A stretch of DNA of 64,000 nt from Nepenthes gracilis (lineage: Eukaryota; Streptophyta; Magnoliopsida; Caryophyllales; Nepenthaceae): assembly GCA_033239525.1 (NCBI GenBank), contig BSYO01000004.1, positions 11,570,037 through 11,634,036 on the forward strand, given 5' to 3'. Positions 1-11,185 of this stretch are shown piece by piece. Position 1 is the first letter of the stretch. The number at the start of each line of letters is the position of its first letter. The notes under the pieces were generated by a model. It was not told the origin of the DNA. It worked only from the letters and a program-made list of their open reading frames with translations, and did not search any database. The position numbers and the translations under genes are program-made.

Positions 1-833
1 ACTTTCTTGTTATGAATCGGGTAAGAACCAATGGGTGATGTTTGGTTACAAAATAAGGATCCGAAGATGTAACATTTTTATTATTTTTACCCTTTCAAAT
101 TAGTCGGCCCCGGATATATTGTAGAGCGCTCGGACGTATATTTAGTTGAATTTCATTCGTATTTGTGAGTATGAACCCCGTATTCGGATCACATTCGTTT
201 AGATATATTGTGGTATTTTTTGGAGGTGACAATTGGAATGATGATAGTTTGTTGTATTGTTGGGAAGACAGTGTTTGAATTATTCAATAATTTTGATAGT
301 TGTGGCATTTGGTTGTGATGGATCTATGAATTGTTTATATTGTCGTTAGTCACCCTTTTCTTATAAATTTTTGAGCAGATCACATTTGTTTATTTGTTTG
401 GATATGTAGGTCGGGAAATCCTGTGATGGTTGATGTTATTATTGTGTCATTTTAGACTGTGTGGATATATTATCATATCACACCTGGATTTGAGTTGTTG
501 ATTTAGATGTCGTATTTGAGGTTTTATTTTGTGATTTTTAATTCTTGTTAGATTTTATGACTTGTTTTGGTCTGAGACTATAACACAAACACAACATAAT
601 TTTTTTAAAAAATTAATTTCTAGGGTTAGGATCTTCCTTTTAATCGAATAGAGTGATATACAAAATGCAAACATTTAAGGTCTACAATATGTGATGTAAG
701 ATTAAATATTTATAATATACATGTAAAGTAAATGATATAAGTTGATATAAAAAATACCATTTAAATTAGTAATGATTTATTTATTAATCACTCTTCTATC
801 TCCACATATTTATCATTATACTCAACAATTAAC
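1..833. other. AT-rich intergenic, no gene seen
   Basis: I see no open frame with recognisable protein content, no LTR termini and no tandem array here. It is probably old repeat-derived sequence. Confidence 0.5.
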
Positions 834-1850
834 TCAAAGGATATAATTATTGATCACCGATGTGTATACTATAGTTGGGCTGGTCCAATAATCAAAGAAG
901 GCCCAAATCCAGAAAGACCCAAATTTGTGCCAGACGGTCAACGCCAGCGTTGACTGACTAAGGTATAGGCAGGCGACCAACTCGTACTCAGGACGATCAA
1001 TCCGAGCGTTGACCGGTATCATTGTAGCAACAAAACAAAAATAAAAAGGCTTTTCATGAGCTTGGCCCACTTGGGCCCACAATCCAGCAAGAGGTTAGCA
1101 ACGGCTCTTTCCCTGACCAGCGCCTTCTATAAACTTAGCCAACACCCAAAAAGGATATTGACAAAATCAGCGCCATTTCAATAAGGAATGCGCCAGATTT
1201 TTTTAATTTTCTGCCGACTGGAGCTTTTTAACGGTAAAGTGCATGAAAAGAAGGTAGGCAGTTTGAAAAGCCGCTACCTGCAAGAGAATGAAGCAATCTT
1301 AGCTAATTAGGCAACTCATGCCTTTCTCACAAGGAAGGCCGCCTAAATATGGCGCAGGGAATCACACCTTCCAACCAAGTAACATTACCCTGCCACCATT
1401 AAAATGAGCCCTAAGGTCCTCGCTCAAGGTATGCGAACAACAACTCACGTAACCTACAACGCTCTCTACTACACAAACATACGCTCTCGACTACGCATTT
1501 CATGACGATTTCATACTCTCTCTCTCCGCAAAGCATCCAAGGGTGTTGAGAGAAAGAATACAAACCAAAGATATACAGGTACTCTTCCTATTGACAGACG
1601 TCTACTGCCTTCACCCACCATCCAGATTCAAGAAACGACATTATCTCTTTTCATCTGGAAACCCACACACTCTCACACTCACCCTCTCAATTTTCATTTT
1701 CAGTTACTTTCTCAGATTTCGAAAGTTGTTTACTAACTTGAGCGTCGGAGTGTTTTCGGTAGGATAACTTTTTGCCAACACACTGACCTCCTGTTCGTTT
1801 TAGTGGTGTGCATGATCCAAACTCGGTGAAAGGAGTCGAAACCCGATAAG
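834..1850 (+). mobile_element. Degenerate gypsy-type LTR remnant
   Basis: The block has the composition of a plant LTR of the Tat/Ogre kind. A TATA-like stretch (CTATAAACTTAG, about 1128) is followed by a pyrimidine-rich leader. Near 1734-1755 lies ACTTGAGCGTCGGAGTG, a sequence commonly seen near the 3' end of such LTRs. No internal coding region follows and I could not fix the TG/CA ends or a TSD, so the limits are approximate. A second copy of the same signature occurs at 39.66 kb. It may be a solo LTR or a fragment; the family name is inferred. Confidence 0.5.
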
Positions 1851-2750
1851 CAGATCAACCCAAATCTATTCAAAATTCGGATCCAAAGATGCATCAAATA
1901 CAAATAAATGATATCAAAGTATAATTTTGCTTCTATGCCTTAAATTTAAAGACTATTTGTACAACTTTTATAAAAGTATTATTGTTTAACATGCAATAAA
2001 GCATCTAGATAAGAGTCCATTGTTTAAATTAATTCAGCAAACTCATTCTTTAATGAGCAGCTACACATTTTTCATAATATCGGCTACACAAGTATGAGCT
2101 TGGTCACTGTTACAATAGGCTTGTATAATGTGTGTCGATCTAACTTGATTATCAATGCCCAAACCTAGTAATTAGAATATTTGGATCCAACCTTACAAGT
2201 AATTAGAATTCAAAAGGTATGATTTTATCATAATTTTACAGTTAAATTGCTAAAATTTACATATTTTATCATATAAATAAATAAATAAATAAATATTATT
2301 AAACATAATATCTTCTAATAATGATAAAATAAAAATAAACAAAAATGATAGTTCATCACATGTGGTATAACTAGTTAATTCGGCATGCTCTTTCGAACGA
2401 CCAATAGTGGGTTTGGGAACCACTTTGGTACACAATGGAAAGACAATATATGAATTATAATAAATGCTTTAGATGTCAAACTTTTAATCAATTTGATAAA
2501 TTTTGTTTATAATTTTATAATTACTTGAGTTTAATATCAATTTAAAAAATCTAATTAAATAACTAGATGTCAAATTATATAATATAAAATAACACTATAT
2601 AATGTTAAAAATACTTAAAATTTAAGTTAAAAATCAAACTTAATTTTAGAGCCTTTAGTGTCAAATCTAAATGCATTAATTTTATATAGAATAAATTAAG
2701 ATTTAAATGAGAATTAGAGGACATATTATTAATATTTTTTTTGGTGATAC
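1851..2750. other. AT-rich stretch without gene
   Basis: AT-rich sequence with a short (AAAT)n run near 2275-2295. No coding signal, RNA gene or terminal repeat was recognised. Confidence 0.5.
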
Positions 2751-2852
2751 CATGTGTTTTAATATGTTTTTAATTTAATACTGGCATGACAGTACCCACT
2801 TTTTTAATTTGATACGTCCATTCACTATATTTTAGTTAATAACAATAAGAAA
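2751..2852 (+). repeat. Left copy of ~100-bp direct repeat flanking MITE
   Basis: This stretch (GTGTTTTAATATGTTTTTAA ... ATTTTAGTTAATAACA) is repeated in the same direction at 3287-3384 with moderate divergence. The two copies bracket the GC-rich MITE at 2904-3198. The MITE may have inserted into one unit of a local tandem duplication. Confidence 0.65.
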
Positions 2853-2903
2853 ATAACGATCCTTGTCAGTCGTTTAGGTCATCGTCCCCCACCTCAGATT
2901 AAG

Positions 2904-3198
2904 TTCGGAGGGGGGGCTGCAACGCGCGGAGCGTCGCAACCCCCTACGACGCCAACAGGGGCCGTTGGATTGAAATATCCAACGGCTCCCGTTTTATATA
3001 TATATATAAAAATTTTAGTTATTTTTTTTGTTTTTATATTTTCCTTTGTATTTGATTAAAAAAAAATTTAATATTTTTATTTTTTAATTTTATAATTTTT
3101 TTTAAAAAAAGGGGAGCAGTCGGATTTCAATCCAACGGCCCAATTGGCATCGCAGGGGGCTACGACATTCCATGCGTTGCAGCCCCCCCGAGTCCCCT
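2904..3198. mobile_element. MITE with ~95-bp terminal inverted repeats
   Basis: The two GC-rich ends are imperfect inverted copies. The left end reads GGGGGGCTGCAACGCGCGGA and continues to CCAACGGCTCCC (about 2910-2992). The right end read on the other strand starts GGGGGGCTGCAACGCATGGA and contains the same GGCCGTTGGATTGAAAT core. The centre is AT-rich and non-coding. Flanks CAGATTAAG (2895-2903) and GAGATTAGG (3199-3207) look like a decayed 9-bp target duplication, which would fit a Mutator-like MITE. The superfamily is inferred from TSD length only. Confidence 0.65.
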
Positions 3199-3286
3199 GA
3201 GATTAGGCCAAGAGTCGCTTAAAAGAAGCCTTTTAAGACATTTATTTGTACGTGCGTGCATGCCTGTGTGCGCATACGTGTACTCG

Positions 3287-3384
3287 TGTGTTTTAATACG
3301 TTTTTAATTTTGCATCGACTTGACAGTAACGACTCTTTAATTTATTATGTTCATTCATTATATTTTAATTAATAACACTTGCCT
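3287..3384 (+). repeat. Right copy of ~100-bp direct repeat flanking MITE
   Basis: Same-direction copy of 2751-2852. It is preceded by a purine/pyrimidine alternating GT/CG-rich stretch (about 3248-3290). Confidence 0.65.
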
Positions 3385-5106
3385 AAAAAATAATACTAGT
3401 TAAAGTAAACCTCCCTTACTTGCTAAATTACCATTCATTTATATATGTGTACTTATGTGTGCACGTACGTGTGTGTGAAAGAGAAAGGACACTTTGATAT
3501 CTATCGACACTTTCATATCCACATAAATATTAAAAATATTCTTCAATTATGTCTATCTTTAATTTAATTGCCGTATTCTAATACATTATAAATTTTTTAT
3601 ATAAAATTAATAAAAAAATTGATCATATTCTTAAAAAAAGAAAAAAAAACCTAAAGATTCCTTTTGAGCTTTTAGATGTCAAGTGCATGTCATATTTATT
3701 GAAAAATATGGTGAATTTATACAATTTTTATTATATTGTATAAAATTGATATAAAAATAAAAGTTAGGAATAAAAATAATAAGCATCATCTGTTTATCCG
3801 TTATTCTGTTAGATATGATAAGAGATTTTTTTTTGGGTCAGATATATTGGCTTTCAAATAGTCCTTTTATAACTATCTATCCTGCTCGTATTACTCTAAG
3901 TAGGGGTTTAGCTTTGGACTCTAAGGCTGTTGAAATTGGATTCATGGCTTGAGATGGACTTGTCCCCTTGAAGCACATTTGGAGGTAGCATTGTTCATTT
4001 GTTCTTGACCCACTTATAGCCCAAATCCAGAGATCTTGAATTTGATTGATTGGGCTCCCAAACTTGGGGGTAGGCTATTTGCCTAATCAGCTTGGCATAT
4101 TTTCCCACTAGCATATACTAAAGTCTCATGGCACTTACCCTGAACCGGTTTGAGCTCACAGCCCTTCCATACTTTTATTTTGTGGCTCTCTATTTAAAAG
4201 AGACTAATATGATAGATCACCTGTATTTTTTTCAATTAATCTAGTCTTTGTTTTTTTCGTAATATTTCTTATGAATCCCACCATCACCTATTTTTCATTC
4301 ATTGTTTTGTCAAGCAAGTTTGGGCCAAAAGTGTGTAGAAAGATTTAATTTTCTTAGCCATTTAGTTTCTTAAAAAAATGTATAGTTTTGCTTGAATTGT
4401 CTTAAAATACAAATAGATTGGCCGGCTTTTCTTTGGGAGGCACCCTCATTGCCATAATCTATTGCTTCCAAAAAGCCCGCAAAACGGATACTTTCGACAA
4501 CTCACCTCTCTCTTCAGTAGAGACAACAGTGGATCGAATTTGTGAGGAAAATTTCTACCATGAGCTTGAAGATGGTAGATTCTTTTCCCTCCAAAGAAGG
4601 GGCATTCCCTCTTCATAGTAATCCCCGTGGAGTCCTAATGAGGAATGTAATACCTGCCCCTCTTTGGGTGATGGCATTTAGTTTGTCTTCTTATTGATTT
4701 TTTTTTTCTTTCTTTTTTGGCCTGTTGGGGGTTGTCAAGTTTTACTAGATATCTTGTAATACTTGAATATTAATTTTAAAATAATAATATTTGTTTCAAA
4801 ATAATTTAATAAATTATTAAAAATAACAATAAGTTGGAACAATATATCAATTATTAAACCACTTGTACATAGGGCCTGCTGGGTGCATTAGCATCACTTG
4901 ACTCAATGCAATTTTGACCTCTCGCTTGATGCATGCATAAGGGGGGGCACAGGTATAATTTACAGATTCATCGTGCCAGAGTGTGAAGAAAGGGGAGCAT
5001 ATTCGTTGGCTAATAGAACTTCGGTGCTCGACAGGCTCATGACTGATCCACATGCAATAAACTACATATATAGCAGAAACTTGAATCATTGTGGCACATT
5101 TTCGTG
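3385..5106. other. Intergenic, no recognised gene
   Basis: Contains an alternating GT-rich stretch (about 3440-3480) and AT-rich sequence. A 66-codon open frame on the plus strand (4418-4618) and overlapping frames around 4850-5150 show no family motif I recognise. They are too short to call genes. Confidence 0.45.
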
Positions 5107-5111
5107 AGATT
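5107..5111. repeat. Target-site duplication (left), AGATT
   Basis: AGATT immediately precedes the left LTR and is repeated exactly at 10737-10741 after the right LTR. Confidence 0.9.
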
Positions 5112-5913
5112 TGTTGGTGTAAAAACGGAAGGCACGGTGACCGAGCGGACAAAACACTCGGACAGCAACACAGAGTAAAGCTCTCGGACGGACGACCAAA
5201 AGTAGAGATAGAAAAACGAGAGAGAACACACGAGATTTTAACGTGGAAAATCTTTCTTCAACCAAGGGAAAAACCACCAAAAAATACACTATAAAAAATA
5301 GATTATTTACAAGTATATTAGCTACACAAGTTTAAACAAAAGAAAAACAATCTCAAGTGTATATCTACAATCCCTCTCTAAAAGTGTTTCTCACTCTATC
5401 TTTACAAATAAGACTTGTCCACAACTTTCTCAAGGCTCACTCCAAGTCTACCCTCAAAGATACAGTACAAGCACTCCAAGATTCACGGCATCACACTTGA
5501 TACAAGACAAGTAAGGGCACACAAGCCTTCATATACACAAAGGACCTAGTGGTCACCCGGCCACCCTACTGGCACTAGGGTGGCAGGACCACGCCTCCTA
5601 GGCCTGCTATGACAAGTGTACGCCCGGCGTGCCAAAATGGCAGGCCTGACACCCTTGGAAGTTGCAGCCGCCTCCAATCAGAGTGGGTCAACTGCCCACC
5701 CGCAAAACGCGGCTACAGTAGGCTTGCGGAGAGAGAGAGTCAACGCCTCACTTTTAGGGTCCTCGTCCATGTCCTCGACAACCTCTCGAACATGACGCCT
5801 CTGATGAGTCTTTGTCCGTTATGACAAGCTTCTTAGACCACTCAAGAAAGTCTGTGACCCTTTCTACCTTGTGAGTCCGCGGACATAAGTGCCATGAGGG
5901 AGTGATCCAAACA
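5112..5913 (-). repeat. 3' LTR of copia element
   Basis: Starts TGTTGG and ends CAAACA on the plus strand. It is about 802 bp and aligns throughout with 9934-10736. Confidence 0.93.
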
Positions 5914-5931
5914 AACTTCCCCTCACGACCC
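5914..5931 (-). other. Polypurine tract of copia element
   Basis: Read on the minus strand, a purine-rich run (GTGAGGGGAAGTT) abuts the inner edge of the 3' LTR. It is the expected plus-strand primer site and lies directly after the end of the RNase H frame. Confidence 0.8.
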
Positions 5932-6519
5932 AGTGAGAGTGAAGTTAGTCAGACCGGCAATGTGACAACAAGCTTTCAGCTTTCTCTTCAGCAAAACTTT
6001 AGTCAACATGTCCAAGCCATTGTCATCCAAGCAGACCTTTCTAATTGATAGCTGTCCATCATCAAAAACATCTCTCACCCAATGATAACTCACGTCAATG
6101 TTCTTTGACCCCGAATGGAATGAGGAGTTTTTATACAAATGAATGGCACTTTGACTATCACAGAGGACCTCGTACGTCTCTTGCCTTAGACCCAACTATT
6201 GGACGAACCTCTTTATCCAAAGCATTTCCTTACAGGCCTCGATCACGGCAATGAACTCTACTTCCGTAGTTGAGAGAGCGACGCACTTCTGCAACTTGGA
6301 CTGCCAGGAGACCGCCGCTCCCGTAAATTTCACCAAGTATCCAGACGTTAATTTTTGAGAATTAACGTCCCCAGCCATGTCTGTGTCTGCATACCTAATC
6401 AGCTGAGGCTTCTCTCCTCCAAACTGCAAACCCGTCTTGGAGGTCCCACAGAGATATCTGAAAATCCACTTTACCGTGGACCAATGCTCTATTCCTGAGT
6501 TTGAGAGAAATCGGCTCAC
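5923..6519 (-). pseudogene. copia RNase H region, broken
   Basis: This is the C-terminal end of the copia polyprotein. The first frame (6519-6196) carries YADTDMAGD, SGYLVKFTGAAVSWQSK and ALSTTEVEFIA, the usual copia RNase H signatures with E and D residues present. The second frame (6195-5923) carries CDSQSAIHLYKN, SKNIDVSYHWVRD and DNGLDMLTK. A break at about 6195 separates the frames. The stop lies a few bases from the 3' LTR, as expected. The usual KHIDVRYH-type motif reads KNIDVSYH here. RNase H would degrade the RNA strand during cDNA synthesis; this copy cannot be made as one chain. Confidence 0.88.
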
Positions 6520-6599
6520 AAGGCCAACCGCATGAGCAATGTCTGGCCGCGTACATCAAGCTACCAACAGCGGAGGAATAAGGAATCTTACTCATACGC

Positions 6600-7323
6600 G
6601 CCTTCTCAGTGTCCGAGGATGAACATTGCTACTTGTTCAGCCTAAAATGGTTGGCCAAAGGGGTACTGACAGGCTTAGAGTTTTCCATGTTGAATCGCTG
6701 AAGCACCTTTTCAACATAACTTTCCTAGGACAGCTAGAGCTTCTTGTCCCCTCGGTCACGAAAAATTCTGAACCCCAGAATCTGCTTCGCCAGTCCGAGG
6801 TCTTTCATGGTGAAAGACTGCCCCAGTTGCCCTTTCAACTCCTTGATCCGAGCATTGCTCTGTTTGACAACTAGCATGTCGCCACATAAAGGAGGAGGAT
6901 GACGAAGTCATTTTTTGAGAACATCTGGACAAAGACACAGTGGTCAGAAATAGTCTTATGGTATCCTCATCCGACCATGACAGACTCAAACTTTCGGTAC
7001 CGCTGTCTTGGAGCTTGCATCAGCCCGTACAAGCTCTTCTTCAAACGACAGACCAGTCCTTCCTTCCCATTGACTTCAAAGCCATCTAGTTGCTCCATGA
7101 AGATCTCTTCCTCAAGATCTCCATGGAGAAAAGCTGTCCAGAAGTTCAGTTGCTCAATCTCCAAATCCAAAGCTGCTGCCAGTCCGAGCACCACACGGAC
7201 CGATGACATCTTCACAACGGGTACGAAAATTTTATCAAAGTCAACACCCTTGCATTGACCAAAGCCCTTTACCACAAGCCGTGCCTTGAGTCTTGGCTTG
7301 CTCGCGTCCTCGGTCATCTTCAA
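6600..7323 (-). pseudogene. copia reverse transcriptase, broken
   Basis: The N-terminal half of copia RT is in an open frame from 7323 to 6967: KARLVVKGFGQ, FDKIFVPVVKMSSVR, LNFWTAFLHGDL (canonical form has a second D-V around here), LKKSLYGLMQAPRQ. The downstream half continues in other frames to KDLGLAKQ-like sequence near 6770. At about 6873-6883 the catalytic Y-V-D-D site is hit by a one-base loss (GTGG-CGACATG), so the frame shifts inside the active site. RT would copy the element RNA. No full-length enzyme can be read. Confidence 0.88.
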
Positions 7324-7575
7324 CTAGAAGACCCACTTGTTTTTCAGGGCCTTCTTCCCCTTGGGCAATTTAGCCAGCTCAAAGGTATGATTTTCATGAA
7401 GAGAGGCCATCTCTTCCTTCATGGTCTTAAACCATTTATCCTTTTGAGCGCTACACATGGCCTTGCTAAAATCTTATGGTTCTTCAACATCAGTGAGGAG
7501 GACGAACTCACTTGCTGGAGGACGGATGGACGAACGTCTCTCCTTAGACGATCGTCTTACAGGGGCCACCTCGGC

Positions 7576-7869
7576 CTATCGAGGGACCAGATCTTCAGCT
7601 TGATCTTCCTGAGGTGCCGAAACCGCCTCACCATGGTTGCCAGCCACTCTTGATCTACCGACATTGGACTCAAGAGGCACTGGACAGACAGCATCAACAT
7701 CAACTCTGTCCGTCAGGAAAGTATTGGGTTGAGACTTCTTCTCTTTCCCAATGTCCTCGATGGTCTCTTCCTCAACGAAGACCACATCTCGGGACCGGAC
7801 CAGCTTCTTTTCCTTTTGGGTCATAAAGCCTATACCCAAGTTCGTCCTCACCATAGCCCAGAAAGACAC
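7576..7869 (-). pseudogene. copia integrase/RT linker segment
   Basis: A 97-codon frame between the integrase and RT domains: GIGFMTQKEKKLVRSRDVVFVEE resembles the GYR-type motif and 'R-D-V-V-F-x-E' stretch normally found at the C-terminal side of copia integrase. It is followed by a poorly conserved acidic linker. It is part of the same broken polyprotein. Confidence 0.8.
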
Positions 7870-7887
7870 ATTGCTTAGTCTTTGGCT

Positions 7888-8808
7888 CTAACTTGCTCCT
7901 CTCATCTCTCGAAATACGAACAAAGGCATTGCAGCCAAATGTCTAAAGATGGTTGTAAGCTGGTTCCTTCCCGGCCCAAATCTTCTCTGCAACTTTCCGT
8001 CCAGAGGCTTACTAGGCGACCAGTTGATCACGTGGGCGGCCGCCTTCAAGGCCTTGGACCAAAAGGATCCTGGAAGCATTGACTCAGACAACATGCACCT
8101 GACCATTTCCATCAAGGTGCGATTCATCCTCTCGACCACGCCATTCAACTGTGGTGTCTTCGGTGGAGTCCTTTGATGTTTGATGCCATGAGTTCTGCAA
8201 TAGGCATCAAACATCCCAATGTATTCTCCACCGTTGTCGCTGCGGGACGGCCTTCACCCCCTCCCGGTCTCACACTCAACGAGGACATGAAACTGCTCAA
8301 AGATTCCCGCGACCTGATCCTTGGTCTTGAGCGGGAACACCCACAGCTTCCTCGAGCAATTGTGAATGAAGGAGACAAAGTACTATGCTCCTCCAAAAGA
8401 CCTCTCTGGGAGGGGACCACACACATCCGTGTAGACGAGCTCAAGGACCTCGGACCTCCTGGAAGATACACCTCCTTGAAAAGACACTCTCGGTTGCTTC
8501 CCCGCCATGCAGTAAGGACAAGTCCTCGGCCTGTCTCCATCCATCTCTGGGATGAGACCTTTCTTGGCCGGATGACTCATGCCACGCTCACTCATGTGTC
8601 CGAGCCTTTTGTGCCATAGGCCTGAAAACTCCACACATCTTGTGGCATTCACCTCTGGCACCTTGGCCTGGGCTTTCAACGTGTAAAGGCCTAAGGCCTT
8701 TACTCCTCGGGCAACCACCAAGGAACCCTTTGTCAACTTGAAATTGCCGTCACAAAAGACGTTGTAGTAGCCTTCATCATCAATCCGTCCTACTGAAATG
8801 ATATTCAT
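7888..8808 (-). pseudogene. copia GAG-pre-integrase and integrase, broken
   Basis: The first frame (8808-8383) shows the GAG-pre-integrase zinc site, LWHKRLGHMSERG with both histidines and CPYC with both cysteines, then ELVYTDVCGPLP with the first catalytic Asp. A shift near 8383 moves the core domain to other frames, where a second Asp lies in RSDNGGEY. The frame 8214-7888 carries NGVVERMNRTLMEM with the catalytic Glu. The DD35E residues are therefore visible but no single frame links them. Integrase would insert the cDNA; the 5-bp TSD fits copia. Confidence 0.9.
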
Positions 8809-8826
8809 ACGAATATCGGGGATGTG

Positions 8827-9060
8827 TCAGATGTCCCTCAAAATCAGTCGGGCTCCATTGTTCGTCAGCAAGGAGACGTTGCCACATCCAATGATCTCGA
8901 ACGTCTCCATGTTGCCCATCTTTAACATTCCTGGGATACACGGAGTGTAAGTGGAGAACAGCTCTCTCCTGGAGGTGACGTGAATGGATGCGCCAAAATC
9001 CAGCACCCAATTAGAGGCCTGCTCGGCCACGTTCACAGAGTCCTCAGACTCGCAGGCCAA
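8827..9060 (-). pseudogene. copia aspartic protease, active-site change
   Basis: A 77-codon frame with NWVLDFGASIHVTS, which aligns with the copia protease signature D-S/T-G-A-S. Here the second residue is Phe, so the catalytic loop is altered. MGNMETFEIIGCG follows, as is normal for copia proteases. The protease would cut the gag-pol polyprotein. Confidence 0.88.
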
Positions 9061-9119
9061 AAGGAGGTCACCTCCCGTGACAACAGAGACCGAGGACTTT
9101 TCCTCGCCTCGTCTCTTTT

Positions 9120-9881
9120 TGCCCCTCTACTTTCTAGCATTTTCACGCTTCCACTTATAACAAAATTTCTTGATGTGACCTTTCTTGTCACAATGGTGGC
9201 ATTCCATGTTCTGGTACTGAGAACGTGACTTACTCCACCCTTTGTCTTCAGACTTTGGGCCACATCCTTGGCTTCTTTCCCTTGATTCGGTAACAAGGAC
9301 CTTGGAATGCTGAGAGGTAGACGTACCTTGAGAATGCCATCTCATTTCCTCGTTCAACACAGCTCGTTTAGCCATCTCCAAAGTCACCACATCATTAGGA
9401 GCTGTATTGGTAATAGTGATCCTCATAACCTCCCATGAGTCTGGGAGGGTTGCTAGGAGTCAGAGTCCGAGCACCTCATCCTCGAACTTGATTCCAATGT
9501 CATTTAGCCTGTCCACCGCGCCCCGAAACTCATTCAGGTTGTCGGCGATAGATGAGCCGTCCTTATACCGAATCTGCATCAACCTCATCAAGTGGTAAAT
9601 TTTGTTATTTCCAATCTTAGAGGCATAGAGCTTTTCCCAAAGCTGCTTGGCATTCGTCTCTCCGTGAACGTGATTGTACATGTTGTCGTCCACGAACTGC
9701 CGGATATAGCCGCACACTTGCTTGTGCTCCAGCGTCCATTGCTCATCCGTTTTTGCCGCCGACTTTTCTGTGGCAAAAACGGGATTATGCATGGACTTCA
9801 CAAAGAGCAAGTCCCACATCTTGCTCTGCCAAGTGTCAAAGTTGGCTCCGTTTAAGCAAGTAATTTTGCTTTAACCTCCAT
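9120..9881 (-). pseudogene. copia gag with zinc knuckle, broken
   Basis: Gag begins at the ATG at 9881 just inside the PBS. After eight codons a one-base indel in an A-run puts the rest (KITCLNGANF, then MWDLLFVKSMHN) in another frame. The frame 9819-9460 has the copia gag core (WTLEHKQVCGYIRQFVDDN, LWEKLYASKIGNNK, DGSSIADNLNEF). The frame 9426-9127 ends with the zinc knuckle CHHCDKKGHIKKFC, a perfect CX2CX4HX4C. Gag would form the virus-like particle. Confidence 0.9.
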
Positions 9882-9920
9882 AGCAGCCAGCAACAACATC
9901 ACCGTTCAAAGAACCAAAAT

Positions 9921-9931
9921 CTCTGATACCA
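9921..9931 (-). other. Primer binding site, initiator tRNA-Met
   Basis: The minus strand reads TGGTATCAGAG two bases inside the 5' LTR. This is the standard plant tRNA-iMet primer site and proves the element's orientation. Confidence 0.95.
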
Positions 9932-9933
9932 CT

Positions 9934-10736
9934 TGTTGGCGCAAAAACGAAAGGCAAGGTGACTGAGCGGACAAAACACTCGGACAGCAACACAGAGCAG
10001 AGATCTCAAACGGACGGCCAAAAGTAGAGATAGAAAAACGAGAGAGAATACCCGAGATTTTAAACTGGAAAACCCTTCTTCAACCAAGGAAAAAACCACC
10101 AAAGAATACACTATAAAAATGGATTGTTTACAAGTATATTAGCTACACAAGCTCAAACAAAAGAAAAACAATCTCAACTATATATCTCATAATCTCTCTC
10201 TAAAAGTGTTTCTCATTCTATCTTTACAAACAAGGCTTGCCCACAACTCTCTCAATGCTCACTCCAAGTCTGCTCTCAAAGACACAGCATAAGCACTCCA
10301 AAATTCACGGCAGCACACTTGATAAAAGACAAACAAGGGCACACAAGCCTTTATATACATAAAGGGCCTAGTGGTCACCCGGCCACCCTACTGGCACTAG
10401 GGTGACAGGACCACGCCTCCTAGGCCTACCATGACAGGCGCACGCCCGACATGCCAGAATGGCAGGCCTGATACCCTTAGAAGTTGCAGCCACCTCTAAT
10501 CATAGTGGGTCAACTACCCACCTGTAAAATGTGGCTACAGCAGGCCTACGGAGAGAGAGAGTCAATGCCTATACTTTCAGGGTCCTCGTCTATGTCCTCG
10601 ACAACCTCTCAGACATGACGCCTCTGATGAGTCCTCGTCTGTTATGACGGGCTTCTCGGACCATTCAAGAAAGTCCACGACCTTTTCTACCTTGTGAGTC
10701 CGCGGACATAAGTGCCACGAGGGAGTGACCCCAATA
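9934..10736 (-). repeat. 5' LTR of copia element
   Basis: Starts TGTTGG and ends CAATA; the terminal CA is mutated to TA in this copy. About 803 bp, paired with 5112-5913. Confidence 0.93.
10349..10360 (-). promoter_or_regulatory. TATA box of copia 5' LTR
   Basis: The minus strand reads ATGTATATAAAGG, a good plant TATA box. The matching site in the 3' LTR (about 5530) is mutated to GTGTATATGAAGG. Confidence 0.6.
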
Positions 10737-10741
10737 AGATT
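10737..10741. repeat. Target-site duplication (right), AGATT
   Basis: Exact match to 5107-5111. Confidence 0.9.
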
Positions 10742-11185
10742 TTTGAAAATAAGAAAGAGGAAGAGAAGGAAGGAAGAAAAAGAAAGGAAATTTTGAAGTG
10801 AAACCTTTAGAGATCTGATGAATTTCAGGTTAATTATGTACTCTTTTATGAAATTTTTTGAGTTTCTTTTTTTACAATTGTCTAAAATTTAAGATTCATA
10901 TCTTTATATTTAATAGATGTCACGATTGATCCGGTGTATCTAAGACAACACTAAATCATTTGGACCATAATGTGAAAAATCATAAAAATTATTTCTCAAA
11001 GCCTTAATAAGGTAAAAACAAATTGTTTTATTAATACAGACCTTTACAATCACCGATTAATAAGTATAAACAAGTCTAATCTAACTAATTCTAACATATT
11101 GAACAATCTTACATGCTAATGCAAGATATGTGAAATCTAATATTGAACAATCTTACATGCTAGTCCAACATATTGAACAATCTTC
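10742..11185. other. Intergenic with short triplicated motif
   Basis: A purine-rich run (10745-10795) is followed by AT-rich DNA. The motif ATTGAACAATCTTACATGCTA occurs at about 11098 and 11142, and a truncated third copy at about 11171. No gene seen. Confidence 0.55.

Larger units (their letters stand above)
5112..10736 (-). mobile_element. Full-length Ty1/copia LTR retrotransposon, inactive
   Basis: A complete element on the minus strand: two LTRs of about 800 bp, an initiator-Met PBS next to the right (5') LTR, a purine tract next to the left (3') LTR and an exact 5-bp TSD AGATT. The domain order gag, protease, integrase, reverse transcriptase, RNase H is the copia order. Motifs resemble the Tnt1-like group, though the lineage is inferred. 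The coding region is broken by several frameshifts and motif losses. The LTRs differ at 11 of the first ~100 aligned bases, 9 of them transitions, which fits an old, methylated insertion. Confidence 0.95.

Noticed and set aside
834..1850. Complete LTR retrotransposon at the left end
   Set aside because: Only one LTR-like block found; no PBS, purine tract or coding region follows.
4847..5152. 101-codon minus-strand frame beside the copia element
   Set aside because: It runs into the LTR, overlaps two other frames and has no recognisable motif.
8145..8619. 131- and 148-codon frames over the copia integrase
   Set aside because: Shadows of the integrase core on the other strand or in another frame.
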